Assembly (NCBI GenBank): GCA_937873395.1
Contig: CALMYH010000024.1
Coordinates: forward strand, 1 to 34,849
Reading direction: 5' to 3'
Length of the DNA stretch: 34,849 nt
Origin: an uncultured Burkholderiales bacterium
Lineage (GTDB): Bacteria > Pseudomonadota > Gammaproteobacteria > Burkholderiales > Burkholderiaceae_C
The position numbers and the translations under genes were made by a program. How positions within the stretch are numbered: the stretch's first letter is position 1; every line of letters starts with the position of its first letter. Positions 25,180 to 33,725 of the stretch are shown here, piece after piece. Under the pieces are notes generated by a model. That model was not told where the DNA came from, searched no databases, and was given only the letters and a program-made list of their open reading frames with translations.

Positions 25180-25821
25180 ATGTCCACTGAAGATCACCTC
25201 GCCCCTCAAGCGCCGGACAGCGATTCCATGCTGGTCCAGCGAACCCTGGCCGGGGAGCAGCGCGCCTTTGAACTGCTGGTGGTGCGTTACCAGCGCCGCG
25301 TCGAGCGGCTGATCGGGCGCATGGTGCGCGACACCGACCTGGTGGAGGACATTGCCCAGGAGACCTTCATCCGGGCTTACCGCGCGCTGGCCCAGTTCCG
25401 TGGTGACGCCCAGTTCTACACCTGGCTGTACCGGATTGCCGTCAACACGGCCAAAAAACAACTGCTGGAGCTCAAACGCGACCCCCTGGTCTACCAGTCC
25501 CAGATGAAATCCGGCGAGGAAGATGAAACTTCCGGAAACGAACGCGAACTAAACGGGGGCGTGGCCGACACCGAGACACCCGAGGCGGTGCTGGCCAGCA
25601 AGGAAATTGCGGAGGCGGTCAATGCCGCCATGGATGCGTTGCCGGAAGAGCTGCGCAACGCGATCACCTTGCGGGAAATCGAGGGTCTGAGCTATGAAGA
25701 AATTGCCCTGGCACTCGATTGCCCCATCGGAACGGTTCGTTCCCGCATCTTCCGGGCGCGGGAAGCCATTTCGGGTCGGATCAAGCCCCTGCTGGATCGC
25801 CAGACGGGCAAGCGCTGGTGA
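25180..25821 (+). CDS. rpoE: extracytoplasmic-function sigma factor RpoE (sigma-E/AlgU)
   Basis: 213 residues. Directs RNA polymerase to envelope-stress genes when released from RseA. Region 2 about 29-95 (FELLVVRYQRRVERLI...DLVEDIAQETFIRAYRAL) and region 4 about 150-200 (LPEELRNAITLREIEGLSYEEIALALDCPIGTVRSRIFRAR, helix-turn-helix). An acidic, variable linker (about 108-135) is longer than in E. coli RpoE (191 residues). Followed by its anti-sigma genes. Confidence 0.97.
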   Translation: MSTEDHLAPQAPDSDSMLVQRTLAGEQRAFELLVVRYQRRVERLIGRMVRDTDLVEDIAQETFIRAYRALAQFRGDAQFYTWLYRIAVNTAKKQLLELKRDPLVYQSQMKSGEEDETSGNERELNGGVADTETPEAVLASKEIAEAVNAAMDALPEELRNAITLREIEGLSYEEIALALDCPIGTVRSRIFRAREAISGRIKPLLDRQTGKRW

Positions 25822-25872
25822 CGGCGGAACAACAAGGAATGACCTGCAAGGGTGGGTGAACGGACGGTTCTC

Positions 25873-26556
25873 ATGAGCAATTCGAAGACACAACAGCACA
25901 TGGCCGGCGGCGAAGCCGACATCGAGGCATGGTCGGCGCTGGTCGACGGTGAACTCGACGGGCAGGCCTTGCAGGATCTGCTGGCTGCCGACACCGGTGC
26001 CGACGAGGTCATGGCCCGCTGGCACCGTTACCACGTGATCGGCGATGTGCTGCGGGGCAGCACGCCGCCGGTGACCGCGCTGGCCAGCGGGGATTTCCTG
26101 GCGGGGGTGCGTTCGCGCCTGCAGCAGGAGGCGCCGGCCTGGCAGCAGCCCCGGGCCACCAGCATGCCCGAGTCCCTGACGCAGGTGGCTGCCGTTGCTG
26201 CCGACGTTTCACGCACCAGCGCCAACGACAGTGTGTTCCGCTGGAAGCTGGTGGCCGGCCTGGCTTCGCTGACCGCCGTCATGGCGGTGAGCTGGGGGGT
26301 GCTGGGTGCGCTCACCACGCCGGGGGCCGCACCTCAGCTCGCCGAGGCCGCGCCCGTCGCCGCGCCCGCGGTGGTGGCGCAGACGCAGACCCAGGCCGAA
26401 GGCCTGGTGGTGGTCCAGACTGGCCAGGGCGCGCTGATTCGCGATCCGCAGCTGGAGGCCTTGATGGCCGAGCACCGGCAGCACGGCGGCATGTCCGCCC
26501 TGCAGATGCCGGCCGGTTTCCTGCGCAACGCCACCTTCGACGTGCCTTCCCGCTGA
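25873..26556 (+). CDS. rseA: anti-sigma-E factor RseA (MucA-like)
   Basis: 227 residues. Single-pass inner-membrane protein whose cytoplasmic domain sequesters RpoE; regulated proteolysis frees the sigma factor. Seen: N-terminal WSALVDGELDG (20-30) and WHRYHVIGDVLRG (50-62), the sigma-binding motifs of RseA; membrane helix about 125-147; an alanine/proline-rich periplasmic stretch and a conserved-looking C-terminus. ATG 25873 is preferred over a GTG seven codons earlier. Four bases before rseB. Confidence 0.92.
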   Translation: MSNSKTQQHMAGGEADIEAWSALVDGELDGQALQDLLAADTGADEVMARWHRYHVIGDVLRGSTPPVTALASGDFLAGVRSRLQQEAPAWQQPRATSMPESLTQVAAVAADVSRTSANDSVFRWKLVAGLASLTAVMAVSWGVLGALTTPGAAPQLAEAAPVAAPAVVAQTQTQAEGLVVVQTGQGALIRDPQLEALMAEHRQHGGMSALQMPAGFLRNATFDVPSR

Positions 26557-26559
26557 GCC

Positions 26560-27642
26560 ATGCCCATGATGCCGGCTGACCTTGCTTCCCTCGTCCCGTC
26601 TGGCCGTCCGGGCCTGACCGCGGTCCACGCGCTGTTCTCGCGCCGGCTCTGGCGCAGCCTCGTCTTGCCGCTGCTGGCGGGTGCCGTCGGTGCATTGGCC
26701 CAGGCGCAGACACCGGCTGCTGCTTTGCCGGCCGAGGCCCAGAAGCGCTCCCTGACCGAATGGCTGACCCGCATCCACGACGCCTCGCGCCAGCGCGCCT
26801 ATGTGGGCACTTTCGTGGTCAGTGCCGGTGGCGAGATGTCGACCTCCCGCATCTGGCATGTGTGTGACGGACAGCAGCAGATGGAGCGCATCGACACGCT
26901 CACCGGTGAGCCGCGCATCACCTTGCGTCGCAACAGCGACGTCATCACGTTTGCCCCTGAGTCCAAGCGGGCCTGGGTGGACAACCGGGAATCCCTTGGC
27001 CTGTTTCCCGAGTTGCTGCGCACCCCGCGCAACCTGATTCCGGAGTTCTACAGCCACCGCGAGACCGGGGTGGACCGGGTGGCCGGACACAAGACCCATG
27101 TGCTTGAAATCCTGCCCAGGGATGCACTGCGCTTCGGCTACCGCATCTGGTCCGAGCAGGGAACCGGCCTGGTGGTGAAGCTGCAGACCCTGGATGCCAA
27201 AGGCCAGGTGCTGGAGCAGCTGGCGTTTTCCGATCTGGAGCTGGATGCCCCGGTGAGCATGGGCAAGCTCAGCCAGTTGATGCGCAACACCCGTGGCTAC
27301 GAGGTCTACCGGCCCCGGCTGCGCAAGACAACCGCCGAGGCCGAGGGCTGGCGCCTGAGCGAGCCGGTGCCGGGATTCCAGTCCATGAGCTGCCATGTGA
27401 AGGAAGCGGAAGCCGGCTCGGACGCACCCATGCACTGGGTTTTTTCGGACGGTCTGGCCTCGGTCTCGCTGTTTGTGCAGGCCCACGATCCGGTGCGGCA
27501 CACACGCGAGAACAGCATGGTGTCCGGCGCCACCCACTCGATCAGCCGCAAGCTGGGGGATCATTGGGTCACGGTGATGGGCGAGGTGCCGACCCCGACG
27601 CTGGAGCAGTTTGTCCGGGTGCTCGAACGCATCCGGCGCTGA
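26560..27642 (+). CDS. rseB: periplasmic sigma-E regulator RseB (MucB)
   Basis: 360 residues. Binds the periplasmic part of RseA and protects it from DegS-type cleavage; the N-terminal domain has a lipoprotein-sensor-like fold. Seen: an N-terminal signal-like hydrophobic segment (about 30-48, ending ALAQAQ), LTEWLTRIHDASRQRAYVGTFV (family motif), and a C-terminal MHWVFSDGLASVSLFVQ domain typical of MucB/RseB. The signal is preceded by an unusually long stretch (about 28 residues), but no later ATG fits. Confidence 0.93.
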   Translation: MPMMPADLASLVPSGRPGLTAVHALFSRRLWRSLVLPLLAGAVGALAQAQTPAAALPAEAQKRSLTEWLTRIHDASRQRAYVGTFVVSAGGEMSTSRIWHVCDGQQQMERIDTLTGEPRITLRRNSDVITFAPESKRAWVDNRESLGLFPELLRTPRNLIPEFYSHRETGVDRVAGHKTHVLEILPRDALRFGYRIWSEQGTGLVVKLQTLDAKGQVLEQLAFSDLELDAPVSMGKLSQLMRNTRGYEVYRPRLRKTTAEAEGWRLSEPVPGFQSMSCHVKEAEAGSDAPMHWVFSDGLASVSLFVQAHDPVRHTRENSMVSGATHSISRKLGDHWVTVMGEVPTPTLEQFVRVLERIRR

Positions 27643-27677
27643 CGCGACCGCGCAGGTTCGCGGCGCCCGGCGCCAGG

Positions 27678-27705
27678 GGAACATGTTGGCGGGGCGCGAA
27701 TCTCT
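27678..27705 (+). promoter_or_regulatory. sigma-E-type promoter before mucD
   Basis: GGAACAT (27678-27684), a 16-base spacer, TCTCT (27701-27705). Spacing equals that of the E. coli degP sigma-E promoter (GGAACTT-N16-TCTGA), and the bases just before the -10 (CGAA) also agree. It lies in the 142-base gap between rseB and mucD and would give a leader of roughly 75 bases. Confidence 0.6.
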
Positions 27706-27784
27706 TGCATGCACAGGCACGGTGACCTGCCGCCGAGGGTGGGCCGGCCGTCCGATCACGTTCAACTCTCCGAGGAGCTCCGTC

Positions 27785-29275
27785 ATGAATCAGCGCCCCC
27801 TGCCGCACAGGGCTTTGTACTCGCTGCTGGCCATTGCCTTCTGGGCTGGCAGTGGCGTGGCCTTGCTCAGCCCCGCACCGGCCTCGGCCCAGCCCGCTTC
27901 GGCGCCGCTGCTGGTCCAGGGCTTGCCCGACTTCACCCCCCTGGTCGACCTGGTCGGTCCTTCGGTGGTCAACATCCGCACGCTGTCGCGCGCCAGCGGC
28001 CCGTCTGCCAGCGGTGGGCCTGACGAGCAGATGCTCGAGTTCTTTCGCCGTTTCGGCATTCCCGTTCCGCCGGGCATGACCCCGCGGGGTCCCCGCCAGG
28101 AGCGCGGACCTTCGGAAGAGGCGGTGCCGCGTGGCGTAGGGTCCGGCTTCGTGATCAGCACCGACGGCTTCATCATGACCAACGCCCATGTGATCGAGGG
28201 TGCCGACGAGTTGCTGGTGACGCTGCACGACAAGCGCGAGTTCAAGGCCCGCGTGGTGGGCTCCGACCGGCGCACCGACGTGGCGGTGGTGAAGATCGAG
28301 GCCGCAGGCCTGACGGCGGTTCGGTTCGGCGACGTGAACCGGCTGCGCGTGGGCGAGTGGGTGATGGCCATCGGCTCACCGTTCGGGCTGGAGAACACGG
28401 TGACCGCAGGCATCGTGAGCGCCAAGCAGCGCGAAACCGGCGATTTCCTGCCTTTCATCCAGACCGATGTCGCCATCAACCCTGGCAATTCGGGCGGCCC
28501 GCTGATCAACATGCGGGGCGAGGTGGTGGGCATCAACAGCCAGATCTACTCGCGCTCGGGCGGTTTCCAGGGCATTTCCTTCGCGATCCCGATCGACGAG
28601 GCGGCCCGGGTGTCGGAGCAGCTGCGCACCGTGGGCCGGGTCACGCGCGGCCGAATCGGTGTGCGCATCGACCAGGTGGGCAAGGATGTGGCCGAGTCGA
28701 TCGGGCTTGGCAGGCCGCGCGGTGCGCTGGTGCGCACGGTGGAACCCGACTCGCCGGCCGCCAAGGCCGGTCTGGAGCCGGGCGACATCATCCTGCGTTT
28801 CAACGGGCAGGACGTGGAGCGTTCGGTGGATCTGCCCCGCATCGTGGCCAACACGGCACCGGGCACTCGCAGCACCATGACGGTGTTCCGCCGGGGCGGC
28901 CAGCGTGATCTGGCGGTGGTGGTGGCCGAGCTCGAACCGGAACGCCCTCAACCGACGGCTCAGGCACCGCAGACGGCACCCGGTGCCAGCAGCGGCCCGG
29001 CGCAGGCACTGGGCCTGTCGCTGGCCGACCTGACGGCAGCGCAGAAACGCGAGCTGGGCGTGCAGGGCGGTGTGCGCGTGGTCACTGCCGAGGGGGCAGC
29101 GGCCCGAGCCGGCCTGCGCGAGGGCGATGTCATCATGGCGGTGGCCAACACCGAGACGCCCACTCTGAGGGAGCTGGACGCTGTGCTGGCGCGGACGGAC
29201 CTGAGCCGCCCGGTGAGCGTGCTGGTGCGTCGCGGCGAGTGGGCCCAGTTCCTGGTGATCCGTCCGCAGCGCTGA
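27785..29275 (+). CDS. mucD: periplasmic serine protease, DegQ/DegP/MucD family
   Basis: 496 residues. Degrades or refolds damaged envelope proteins. Signal peptide about 1-36 (hydrophobic 11-28, cleavage after ASA). Catalytic triad His135 (TNAHVIEG), Asp165 (RRTDVAVV), Ser236 (NPGNSGGPL). Two PDZ domains, about 265-355 (RGRIGVRIDQVG...AGLEPGDIILRFNG) and 395-490. ATG 27785 has an AGGAG seven bases upstream; the open frame before it covers the promoter and is not coding. Own sigma-E-like promoter. Confidence 0.96.
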   Translation: MNQRPLPHRALYSLLAIAFWAGSGVALLSPAPASAQPASAPLLVQGLPDFTPLVDLVGPSVVNIRTLSRASGPSASGGPDEQMLEFFRRFGIPVPPGMTPRGPRQERGPSEEAVPRGVGSGFVISTDGFIMTNAHVIEGADELLVTLHDKREFKARVVGSDRRTDVAVVKIEAAGLTAVRFGDVNRLRVGEWVMAIGSPFGLENTVTAGIVSAKQRETGDFLPFIQTDVAINPGNSGGPLINMRGEVVGINSQIYSRSGGFQGISFAIPIDEAARVSEQLRTVGRVTRGRIGVRIDQVGKDVAESIGLGRPRGALVRTVEPDSPAAKAGLEPGDIILRFNGQDVERSVDLPRIVANTAPGTRSTMTVFRRGGQRDLAVVVAELEPERPQPTAQAPQTAPGASSGPAQALGLSLADLTAAQKRELGVQGGVRVVTAEGAAARAGLREGDVIMAVANTETPTLRELDAVLARTDLSRPVSVLVRRGEWAQFLVIRPQR

Positions 29276-29331
29276 ACCAGGCCCCGATGACAGCCGGCGG
29301 AAACCCGAGCTGCGGGCAGGGTATTGCACCC

Positions 29332-29367
29332 AGGGTGGCCGATTTGCCACAGCCGATCGGCCACCCT
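29332..29367 (+). terminator. hairpin after mucD, probable terminator
   Basis: AGGGTGGCCGAT (29332-29343) and ATCGGCCACCCT (29356-29367) form a perfect 12-bp stem with a 12-base loop, 57 bases after the mucD stop. There is no T-run, so it may instead protect the mRNA 3' end or act with Rho. Confidence 0.5.
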
Positions 29368-29523
29368 CAGGGCCCCATCGGGGATTCCTGAAGTTTGCAC
29401 TCGCTGACCTGGCCGGCTGGAATGGCGTCCACCTTCGGTAGAATGCGAGGTGTCGGGCACCGAATCTTCAGTTTGCGTCGCTGCATTCTTCACCATGCGG
29501 GAAGCGTTGCGCGCCGCAGACAA

Positions 29524-29570
29524 GTTGTGCACAACATAAACACATGTCATCCGGAGATATTGTGTTTATG
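29524..29570. repeat. palindrome plus adjoining inverted repeat, possible regulator site
   Basis: GTTGTGCACAAC (29524-29535) is a perfect 12-bp palindrome. Directly after it CATAAACACA (29535-29544) and TGTGTTTATG (29561-29570) form a perfect 10-bp inverted repeat around 16 bases. Both lie in an AT-rich patch, 190-240 bases before lepA. Confidence 0.65.
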
Positions 29571-29648
29571 CTGTTGATAAGTATGTGTGTCCTCTTTGCA
29601 ACTGAAGGGTCGGCGTTCTCTTCGGGTGTGCTGCGCCGGCTTTTTGCC

Positions 29649-29654
29649 TACAAT
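29649..29654 (+). promoter_or_regulatory. -10 element for the RNA/leader before lepA
   Basis: TACAAT, a 5-of-6 match, six bases before the predicted 5' end (29661) of a short structured transcript. A -35 match at 17-base spacing (GTGTGC, 29626-29631) is weak. Confidence 0.45.
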
Positions 29655-29660
29655 GAAACC

Positions 29661-29725
29661 CCAACTATCGCAGTTGCCATTGATTGTTGGTTCCGGGCGC
29701 GTCACCTGTTGACGCGCCCTTTTTT
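29661..29725 (+). ncRNA. candidate ~65-nt small RNA or lepA attenuator leader
   Basis: From the predicted start after TACAAT to the end of the T-run: a 5-bp hairpin (CAACT 29662-29666, AGTTG 29672-29676), an unpaired linker of about 18 bases, then a 10-bp intrinsic terminator. No ribosome-binding site or ORF inside. Size and layout fit either an independent small RNA or a prematurely terminated lepA leader; nothing in the sequence decides between them. Confidence 0.45.
29695..29725 (+). terminator. strong intrinsic terminator 38 bases before lepA
   Basis: GGGCGCGTCA (29695-29704), loop CCTGT, TGACGCGCCC (29710-29719), then six T (29720-29725). A perfect 10-bp stem. It is followed at once by a second hairpin GGCGGAC/GTCCGCC (29728-29746), which could affect lepA translation initiation. 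Confidence 0.9.
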
Positions 29726-29763
29726 ATGGCGGACCGGGTGTCCGCCCAGAGCCTGATTTCCTG

Positions 29764-31575
29764 ATGAAGCACATCCGCAATTTCTCCATCATCGCGCACA
29801 TCGACCACGGCAAGTCGACCCTGGCCGACCGCATCATCTCGCGCTGTGGAGGCCTCACCGATCGAGAGATGAGTGAGCAGGTGCTCGACTCCATGGACCT
29901 CGAAAAGGAGCGCGGCATCACCATCAAGGCCCAGACCGCGGCCCTGCAGTACAAGGCCCGCGACGGGCAGGTCTACAACCTCAACCTGATCGACACGCCC
30001 GGTCACGTGGACTTCTCCTACGAGGTGTCGCGTTCGCTGTCGGCGTGTGAAGGCGCACTGCTGGTGGTCGATGCGAGCCAGGGCGTCGAGGCCCAGACGG
30101 TGGCCAATTGCTACACCGCGCTGGACCTGGGTGTGGAGGTGCTGCCGGTCCTGAACAAGATGGACCTGCCGCAGGCGGACCCGGACAACGCCAAGCAGGA
30201 AATCGAGGACGTGATCGGCATCGACGCGACCGACGCCGTGCCATGTTCGGCCAAGACCGGGATGGGCGTCGAAGACATCCTGGAATTGGTGGTGGCCAAG
30301 GTGCCGCCGCCGCGCGGCAACCCCGATGCGCCCCTGCGCGCCATGATCATCGACAGCTGGTTCGACAACTACGTGGGTGTGGTGATGCTGGTGCGCGTGG
30401 TCGACGGGCGTCTGAACCGCGGCGACAAGATCAAGCTGATGGCGACCGAGGCGCTGTACAACGCCGAGAAGCTGGGTGTGTTCACACCCCACAACGAGCC
30501 CCGCGACGCGCTGAACGCAGGCGAGGTGGGCTACATCATCGCCGGCATCAAGGAACTCAAGGCCGCCAAGGTGGGGGACACCATCACCGCGGTCAAGACC
30601 AGCAGCGGTGCCAACCTGGCGTTTGCCACCGAACCGCTGCCCGGCTTCAAGGAGGTGCAGCCGCAGGTGTTTGCCGGACTGTATCCGTCCGAGGCCAGCG
30701 AGTACGACCAGCTGCGCGACGCGCTGGAGAAGCTGCAGCTCAACGACGCCGCCCTGCGCTACGAGCCCGAGGTGTCGCAAGCGCTGGGCTTTGGTTTCCG
30801 TTGCGGCTTCCTGGGTCTGCTGCACATGGAAATCGTGCAGGAGCGCCTGGAGCGCGAGTTCGACCAGGATCTGATCACCACCGCGCCCAGCGTGGTCTAC
30901 GAGGTGGTCAAGGGCGACGGCGAGGTCATCAAGGTGGAGAACCCGTCCAAGATGCCCGATGTCGGCCGCATCGAGGAGATCCGCGAGCCCATCGTCACGG
31001 TGCACCTGTACATGCCGCAGGAGTATGTGGGGGCTGTCATGACGCTGGCCAACCAGAAGCGCGGTGTGCAGTTGAACATGGCCTACCATGGCAAGCAGGT
31101 CATGCTGACCTACGACATGCCGCTGGGCGAGATCGTGCTGGACTTCTTCGACAAGCTCAAGTCCGTCAGCCGCGGCTATGCGTCCATGGACTACGAGTTC
31201 AAGGAATACCGCCCCTCCGACGTCGTCAAGGTGGATATGCTGCTCAACGGCGAGAAGGTGGATGCGCTGTCCATCATCGTGCACCGCACGCAGGCCCAGT
31301 ACCGAGGCCGGGCGGTGGCGGCCAAGATGCGTGAGATCATCAGCCGCCAGCAGTTCGACGTGGCGATTCAGGCGGCCATCGGCGGCAACATCATTGCGCG
31401 CGAGACCATCAAGGCGCTGCGCAAGAACGTGCTGGCAAAATGCTACGGCGGTGACATCACCCGCAAACGCAAACTGCTCGAAAAACAGAAAGCCGGCAAG
31501 AAACGCATGAAACAGATCGGATCGGTGGAGGTGCCGCAGGAGGCCTTCCTGGCCATTCTTCAGGTGGAAGAATGA
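29764..31575 (+). CDS. lepA: elongation factor 4 (LepA), ribosome-associated GTPase
   Basis: 603 residues. Acts on ribosomes during initiation/elongation and can back-translocate tRNAs. GTPase motifs: AHIDHGKST (11-19), DTPGHVDF and NKMDLP. It ends with the LepA-specific C-terminal domain ([49 protein letters not shown]). Full family length. No Shine-Dalgarno; the ATG follows a hairpin by 17 bases. Its stop overlaps the lepB start by four bases. Confidence 0.98.
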   Translation: MKHIRNFSIIAHIDHGKSTLADRIISRCGGLTDREMSEQVLDSMDLEKERGITIKAQTAALQYKARDGQVYNLNLIDTPGHVDFSYEVSRSLSACEGALLVVDASQGVEAQTVANCYTALDLGVEVLPVLNKMDLPQADPDNAKQEIEDVIGIDATDAVPCSAKTGMGVEDILELVVAKVPPPRGNPDAPLRAMIIDSWFDNYVGVVMLVRVVDGRLNRGDKIKLMATEALYNAEKLGVFTPHNEPRDALNAGEVGYIIAGIKELKAAKVGDTITAVKTSSGANLAFATEPLPGFKEVQPQVFAGLYPSEASEYDQLRDALEKLQLNDAALRYEPEVSQALGFGFRCGFLGLLHMEIVQERLEREFDQDLITTAPSVVYEVVKGDGEVIKVENPSKMPDVGRIEEIREPIVTVHLYMPQEYVGAVMTLANQKRGVQLNMAYHGKQVMLTYDMPLGEIVLDFFDKLKSVSRGYASMDYEFKEYRPSDVVKVDMLLNGEKVDALSIIVHRTQAQYRGRAVAAKMREIISRQQFDVAIQAAIGGNIIARETIKALRKNVLAKCYGGDITRKRKLLEKQKAGKKRMKQIGSVEVPQEAFLAILQVEE

Positions 31576-32552
31576 TGCAGGGCACGATGAGCGCGGTCAC
31601 CGCAGTGGTGCTGGGCGCCTTTGCCCTGTATGTGCTGGCGTTCGTCTCGGGGTCGATCGAGGGCAACTTTGCCCTGGTGCTGATGCTGGCCACCGCGATC
31701 ACCGGTGCCTACTGGCTGGCCGAAAAGCTGTTCTTCCTGCCGCGCCGGCGGGCCGCCGCGCAAAAGCTGGTTGACGAGCACAACGCGCGTGCTGCAGCCC
31801 TGCGTGCGCAGGGCTTCACCCACATCGAGGGCGACGTCGAGCAGTCGCGCCAGAAGCTGCTGGCCCAGCCCTGGTGGCTGGACTGGACGGCGGGTCTGTT
31901 TCCGGTGATCCTGGCCGTTTTTGTCCTGCGCTCATTTTTGTTCGAGCCGTTCAAGATCCCCTCGGGTTCCATGATCCCGACGCTGCGTGTCGGGGACCTG
32001 ATCCTGGTCAACAAGTACCACTACGGCATCCGCCTGCCCGTCTTCAACACCAAGATCATCAGCAACAACGAGCCCCGCCGCGGCGACGTGATGGTGTTCC
32101 GTTACCCGCCGCAGCCCAGCCTGGACTACATCAAGCGGGTGGTGGGCCTGCCCGGTGACGAGGTGGCCTACCTGAACAAGCAGTTGAGCGTCAACGGCGT
32201 GCCGGTGCCGCGGGAATCTCTGCCCGAGTTCTTCGACGGCGACAGCATGCGCTACGCCAGCCAGTATGCCGAGACCATCGACGGGCGCCGCTTCCTGACC
32301 CTCAACGACAGCGACAGGCCCTCGTTCATTCCCGGCACGATCGAGTTTCCGTTCAGGGACCAATGCCGGTATTCGGTCGAGGGTGTGGTCTGTCGGGTGC
32401 CTCAGGGGCACTACTTCCTGATGGGCGACAATAGGGACAATTCGCTGGACTCGCGTTACTGGGGCTTCGTGCCCGAGGCCAACATCGTGGGACGGGCGTT
32501 TTTTGTCTGGATGAATTTTGGCGACCTGGGGCGTATCGGGTCCTTCGAGTGA
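31572..32552 (+). CDS. lepB: signal peptidase I
   Basis: 326 residues. Removes signal peptides from exported proteins at the periplasmic side of the inner membrane. Membrane helices near 8-28, 33-50 and 105-122; catalytic Ser133 in PSGSMIPTL and Lys188 in [11 protein letters not shown]; the C-terminal box [17 protein letters not shown] is present. Overlaps lepA by four bases, indicating coupled translation. Confidence 0.97.
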   Translation: MMQGTMSAVTAVVLGAFALYVLAFVSGSIEGNFALVLMLATAITGAYWLAEKLFFLPRRRAAAQKLVDEHNARAAALRAQGFTHIEGDVEQSRQKLLAQPWWLDWTAGLFPVILAVFVLRSFLFEPFKIPSGSMIPTLRVGDLILVNKYHYGIRLPVFNTKIISNNEPRRGDVMVFRYPPQPSLDYIKRVVGLPGDEVAYLNKQLSVNGVPVPRESLPEFFDGDSMRYASQYAETIDGRRFLTLNDSDRPSFIPGTIEFPFRDQCRYSVEGVVCRVPQGHYFLMGDNRDNSLDSRYWGFVPEANIVGRAFFVWMNFGDLGRIGSFE

Positions 32553-32586
32553 CGCCCGTTTCCAGTTCCGAGCGGAGAAACCACAG

Positions 32587-32937
32587 ATGCGAACGAAACA
32601 CCAGCAACGAGGCCTGACATTCTTCGGCCTGCTTTTTGTCGGCATCATCCTCGCCTTTGCCGGTGTGGTGGTGGCCCAGGTCGTGCCCACGTACATCGAA
32701 TACATGGCGGTCCAGAAGGCCACCGACAAGGCGGCCGCCAGCGGCAGCACCGTGTCGGAAATCCGGGCAGCGTTTGACCGGACCGCCCAGATCGACGACA
32801 TCCGGACCATCTCCGGGCGCGACCTGGAGATCACCAAGCAGGGTGACCGGGTGGTGGTCTCGTTCGACTACAGCCGCGAGATCCATCTGTTTGGTCCGGC
32901 CTATCTGGTCATGAAGTACCAGGGTCGCTCCAAGTGA
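32587..32937 (+). CDS. DUF4845 membrane protein
   Basis: 116 residues. N-terminal RGLTFFGLLFVGIILAF, one membrane helix (about 10-32) resembling a pilin-like N-terminus, then a small alpha/beta domain ending YLVMKYQGRSK. Matches the DUF4845 family always seen between lepB and rnc in Beta- and Gammaproteobacteria; function unknown, with synteny suggesting a link to secretion or RNA processing. A GGAG lies upstream of the ATG. Confidence 0.9.
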   Translation: MRTKHQQRGLTFFGLLFVGIILAFAGVVVAQVVPTYIEYMAVQKATDKAAASGSTVSEIRAAFDRTAQIDDIRTISGRDLEITKQGDRVVVSFDYSREIHLFGPAYLVMKYQGRSK

Positions 32938-32965
32938 TGTTCTGGCCAGGCATGCGACCGGCGGT

Positions 32966-33673
32966 GTGCCGGCAGCCACGGTCTTGAGCGCCGATCTGTC
33001 GGCCCTGCAGCAGCGGCTGGGCCATCGGTTTGCCAACCCGCGCCTGATCGAGCGGGCCCTGACGCACCGAAGTTTTTCTGCCGACCACAACGAGCGCCTC
33101 GAATTCCTGGGCGATGCCGTGCTGGGACTGGCGGTGTCGGGGCTGCTGGTCGAAAAACTCAGCGACCCGCCCCAAAGCGATCTTTCGCGCGTGCGTGCCC
33201 ATCTGGGCAAACAGGACAGCCTGGGGCAGATCGCCACCCGCCTGGGCTTGTCCGCTTGCCTGCGGTTGGGCGATGGCGAAAAGCGCTCCGGAGGGAACAA
33301 GCGGCCTTCCATCCTGGCCGACGCGCTCGAGGCGCTGATCGGCGCGGTGTATCTGGATGCGGGGTTCGAGACGGTCAATGCGCTCGTCCACCGGCTTTAC
33401 GCCGACGTCCAGTGGGATGCCCAGATGGGATCCCTGGGCAAGGATGCGAAGACCGAATTGCAGGAGTGGCTGCAGGGGCGCAAAATGAAGCTCCCCGAAT
33501 ACCGCGTGGTGGCCACCTTGGGTGAAGCCCATCGCCAGACCTTCGATGTCGAGTGCATGGTGGTGGAGGCAGGGCTGACCGAACGCGGTCTGGGCGCTTC
33601 CCGCCGTGCGGCCGAGCAGGCGGCCGCGGCCGCGATGCTGCAGCAACTGCAGGTCCGTGGCACCGGCCGCTGA
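32966..33673 (+). CDS. rnc: ribonuclease III
   Basis: 235 residues from GTG 32966. Cleaves double-stranded RNA in rRNA maturation and antisense control. Signature NERLEFLGDAVL with metal-site Glu43, Glu46, Asp50, and Asp119 and Glu122 in ILADALEALIGAVYLD; double-stranded RNA-binding domain about 161-230 (DAKTELQEWLQGRKMKLPEY...ASRRAAEQAAA). The true start is uncertain: TTG 32984 (LSADLSALQQRLG) is equally compatible; no ATG fits. Confidence 0.95.
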   Translation: MPAATVLSADLSALQQRLGHRFANPRLIERALTHRSFSADHNERLEFLGDAVLGLAVSGLLVEKLSDPPQSDLSRVRAHLGKQDSLGQIATRLGLSACLRLGDGEKRSGGNKRPSILADALEALIGAVYLDAGFETVNALVHRLYADVQWDAQMGSLGKDAKTELQEWLQGRKMKLPEYRVVATLGEAHRQTFDVECMVVEAGLTERGLGASRRAAEQAAAAAMLQQLQVRGTGR

Positions 33674-33725
33674 GCCGGGGCCTTCCTGAATTTCTGTTCC
33701 ATTTTTCCATCCCTGTTCCGCCACG

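Larger units (their letters stand above)
29276..29763. other. 488-base non-coding region before lepA with several structured elements
   Basis: No credible protein gene. From left: an 8-bp outer stem (29282-29289 with 29376-29383) enclosing a perfect 12-bp hairpin; a TAGAAT box (29439-29444); a 12-bp palindrome and a 10-bp inverted repeat (29524-29570); TACAAT (29649-29654) followed by a small hairpin and a strong terminator (29695-29725); and a 7-bp hairpin (29728-29746) 17 bases before the lepA ATG. Part of the region (29521-29620) is distinctly AT-rich compared with its surroundings. Confidence 0.8.

Noticed and set aside
26209-27786. 525-codon minus-strand frame opposite rseA-rseB
   Set aside because: Antisense shadow of secure genes with unnatural composition.
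29525-29533. DnaA-box-like TTGTGCACA before lepA
   Set aside because: It differs from the consensus at the third base, arises from the palindrome itself, and no cluster or origin-linked genes are nearby.
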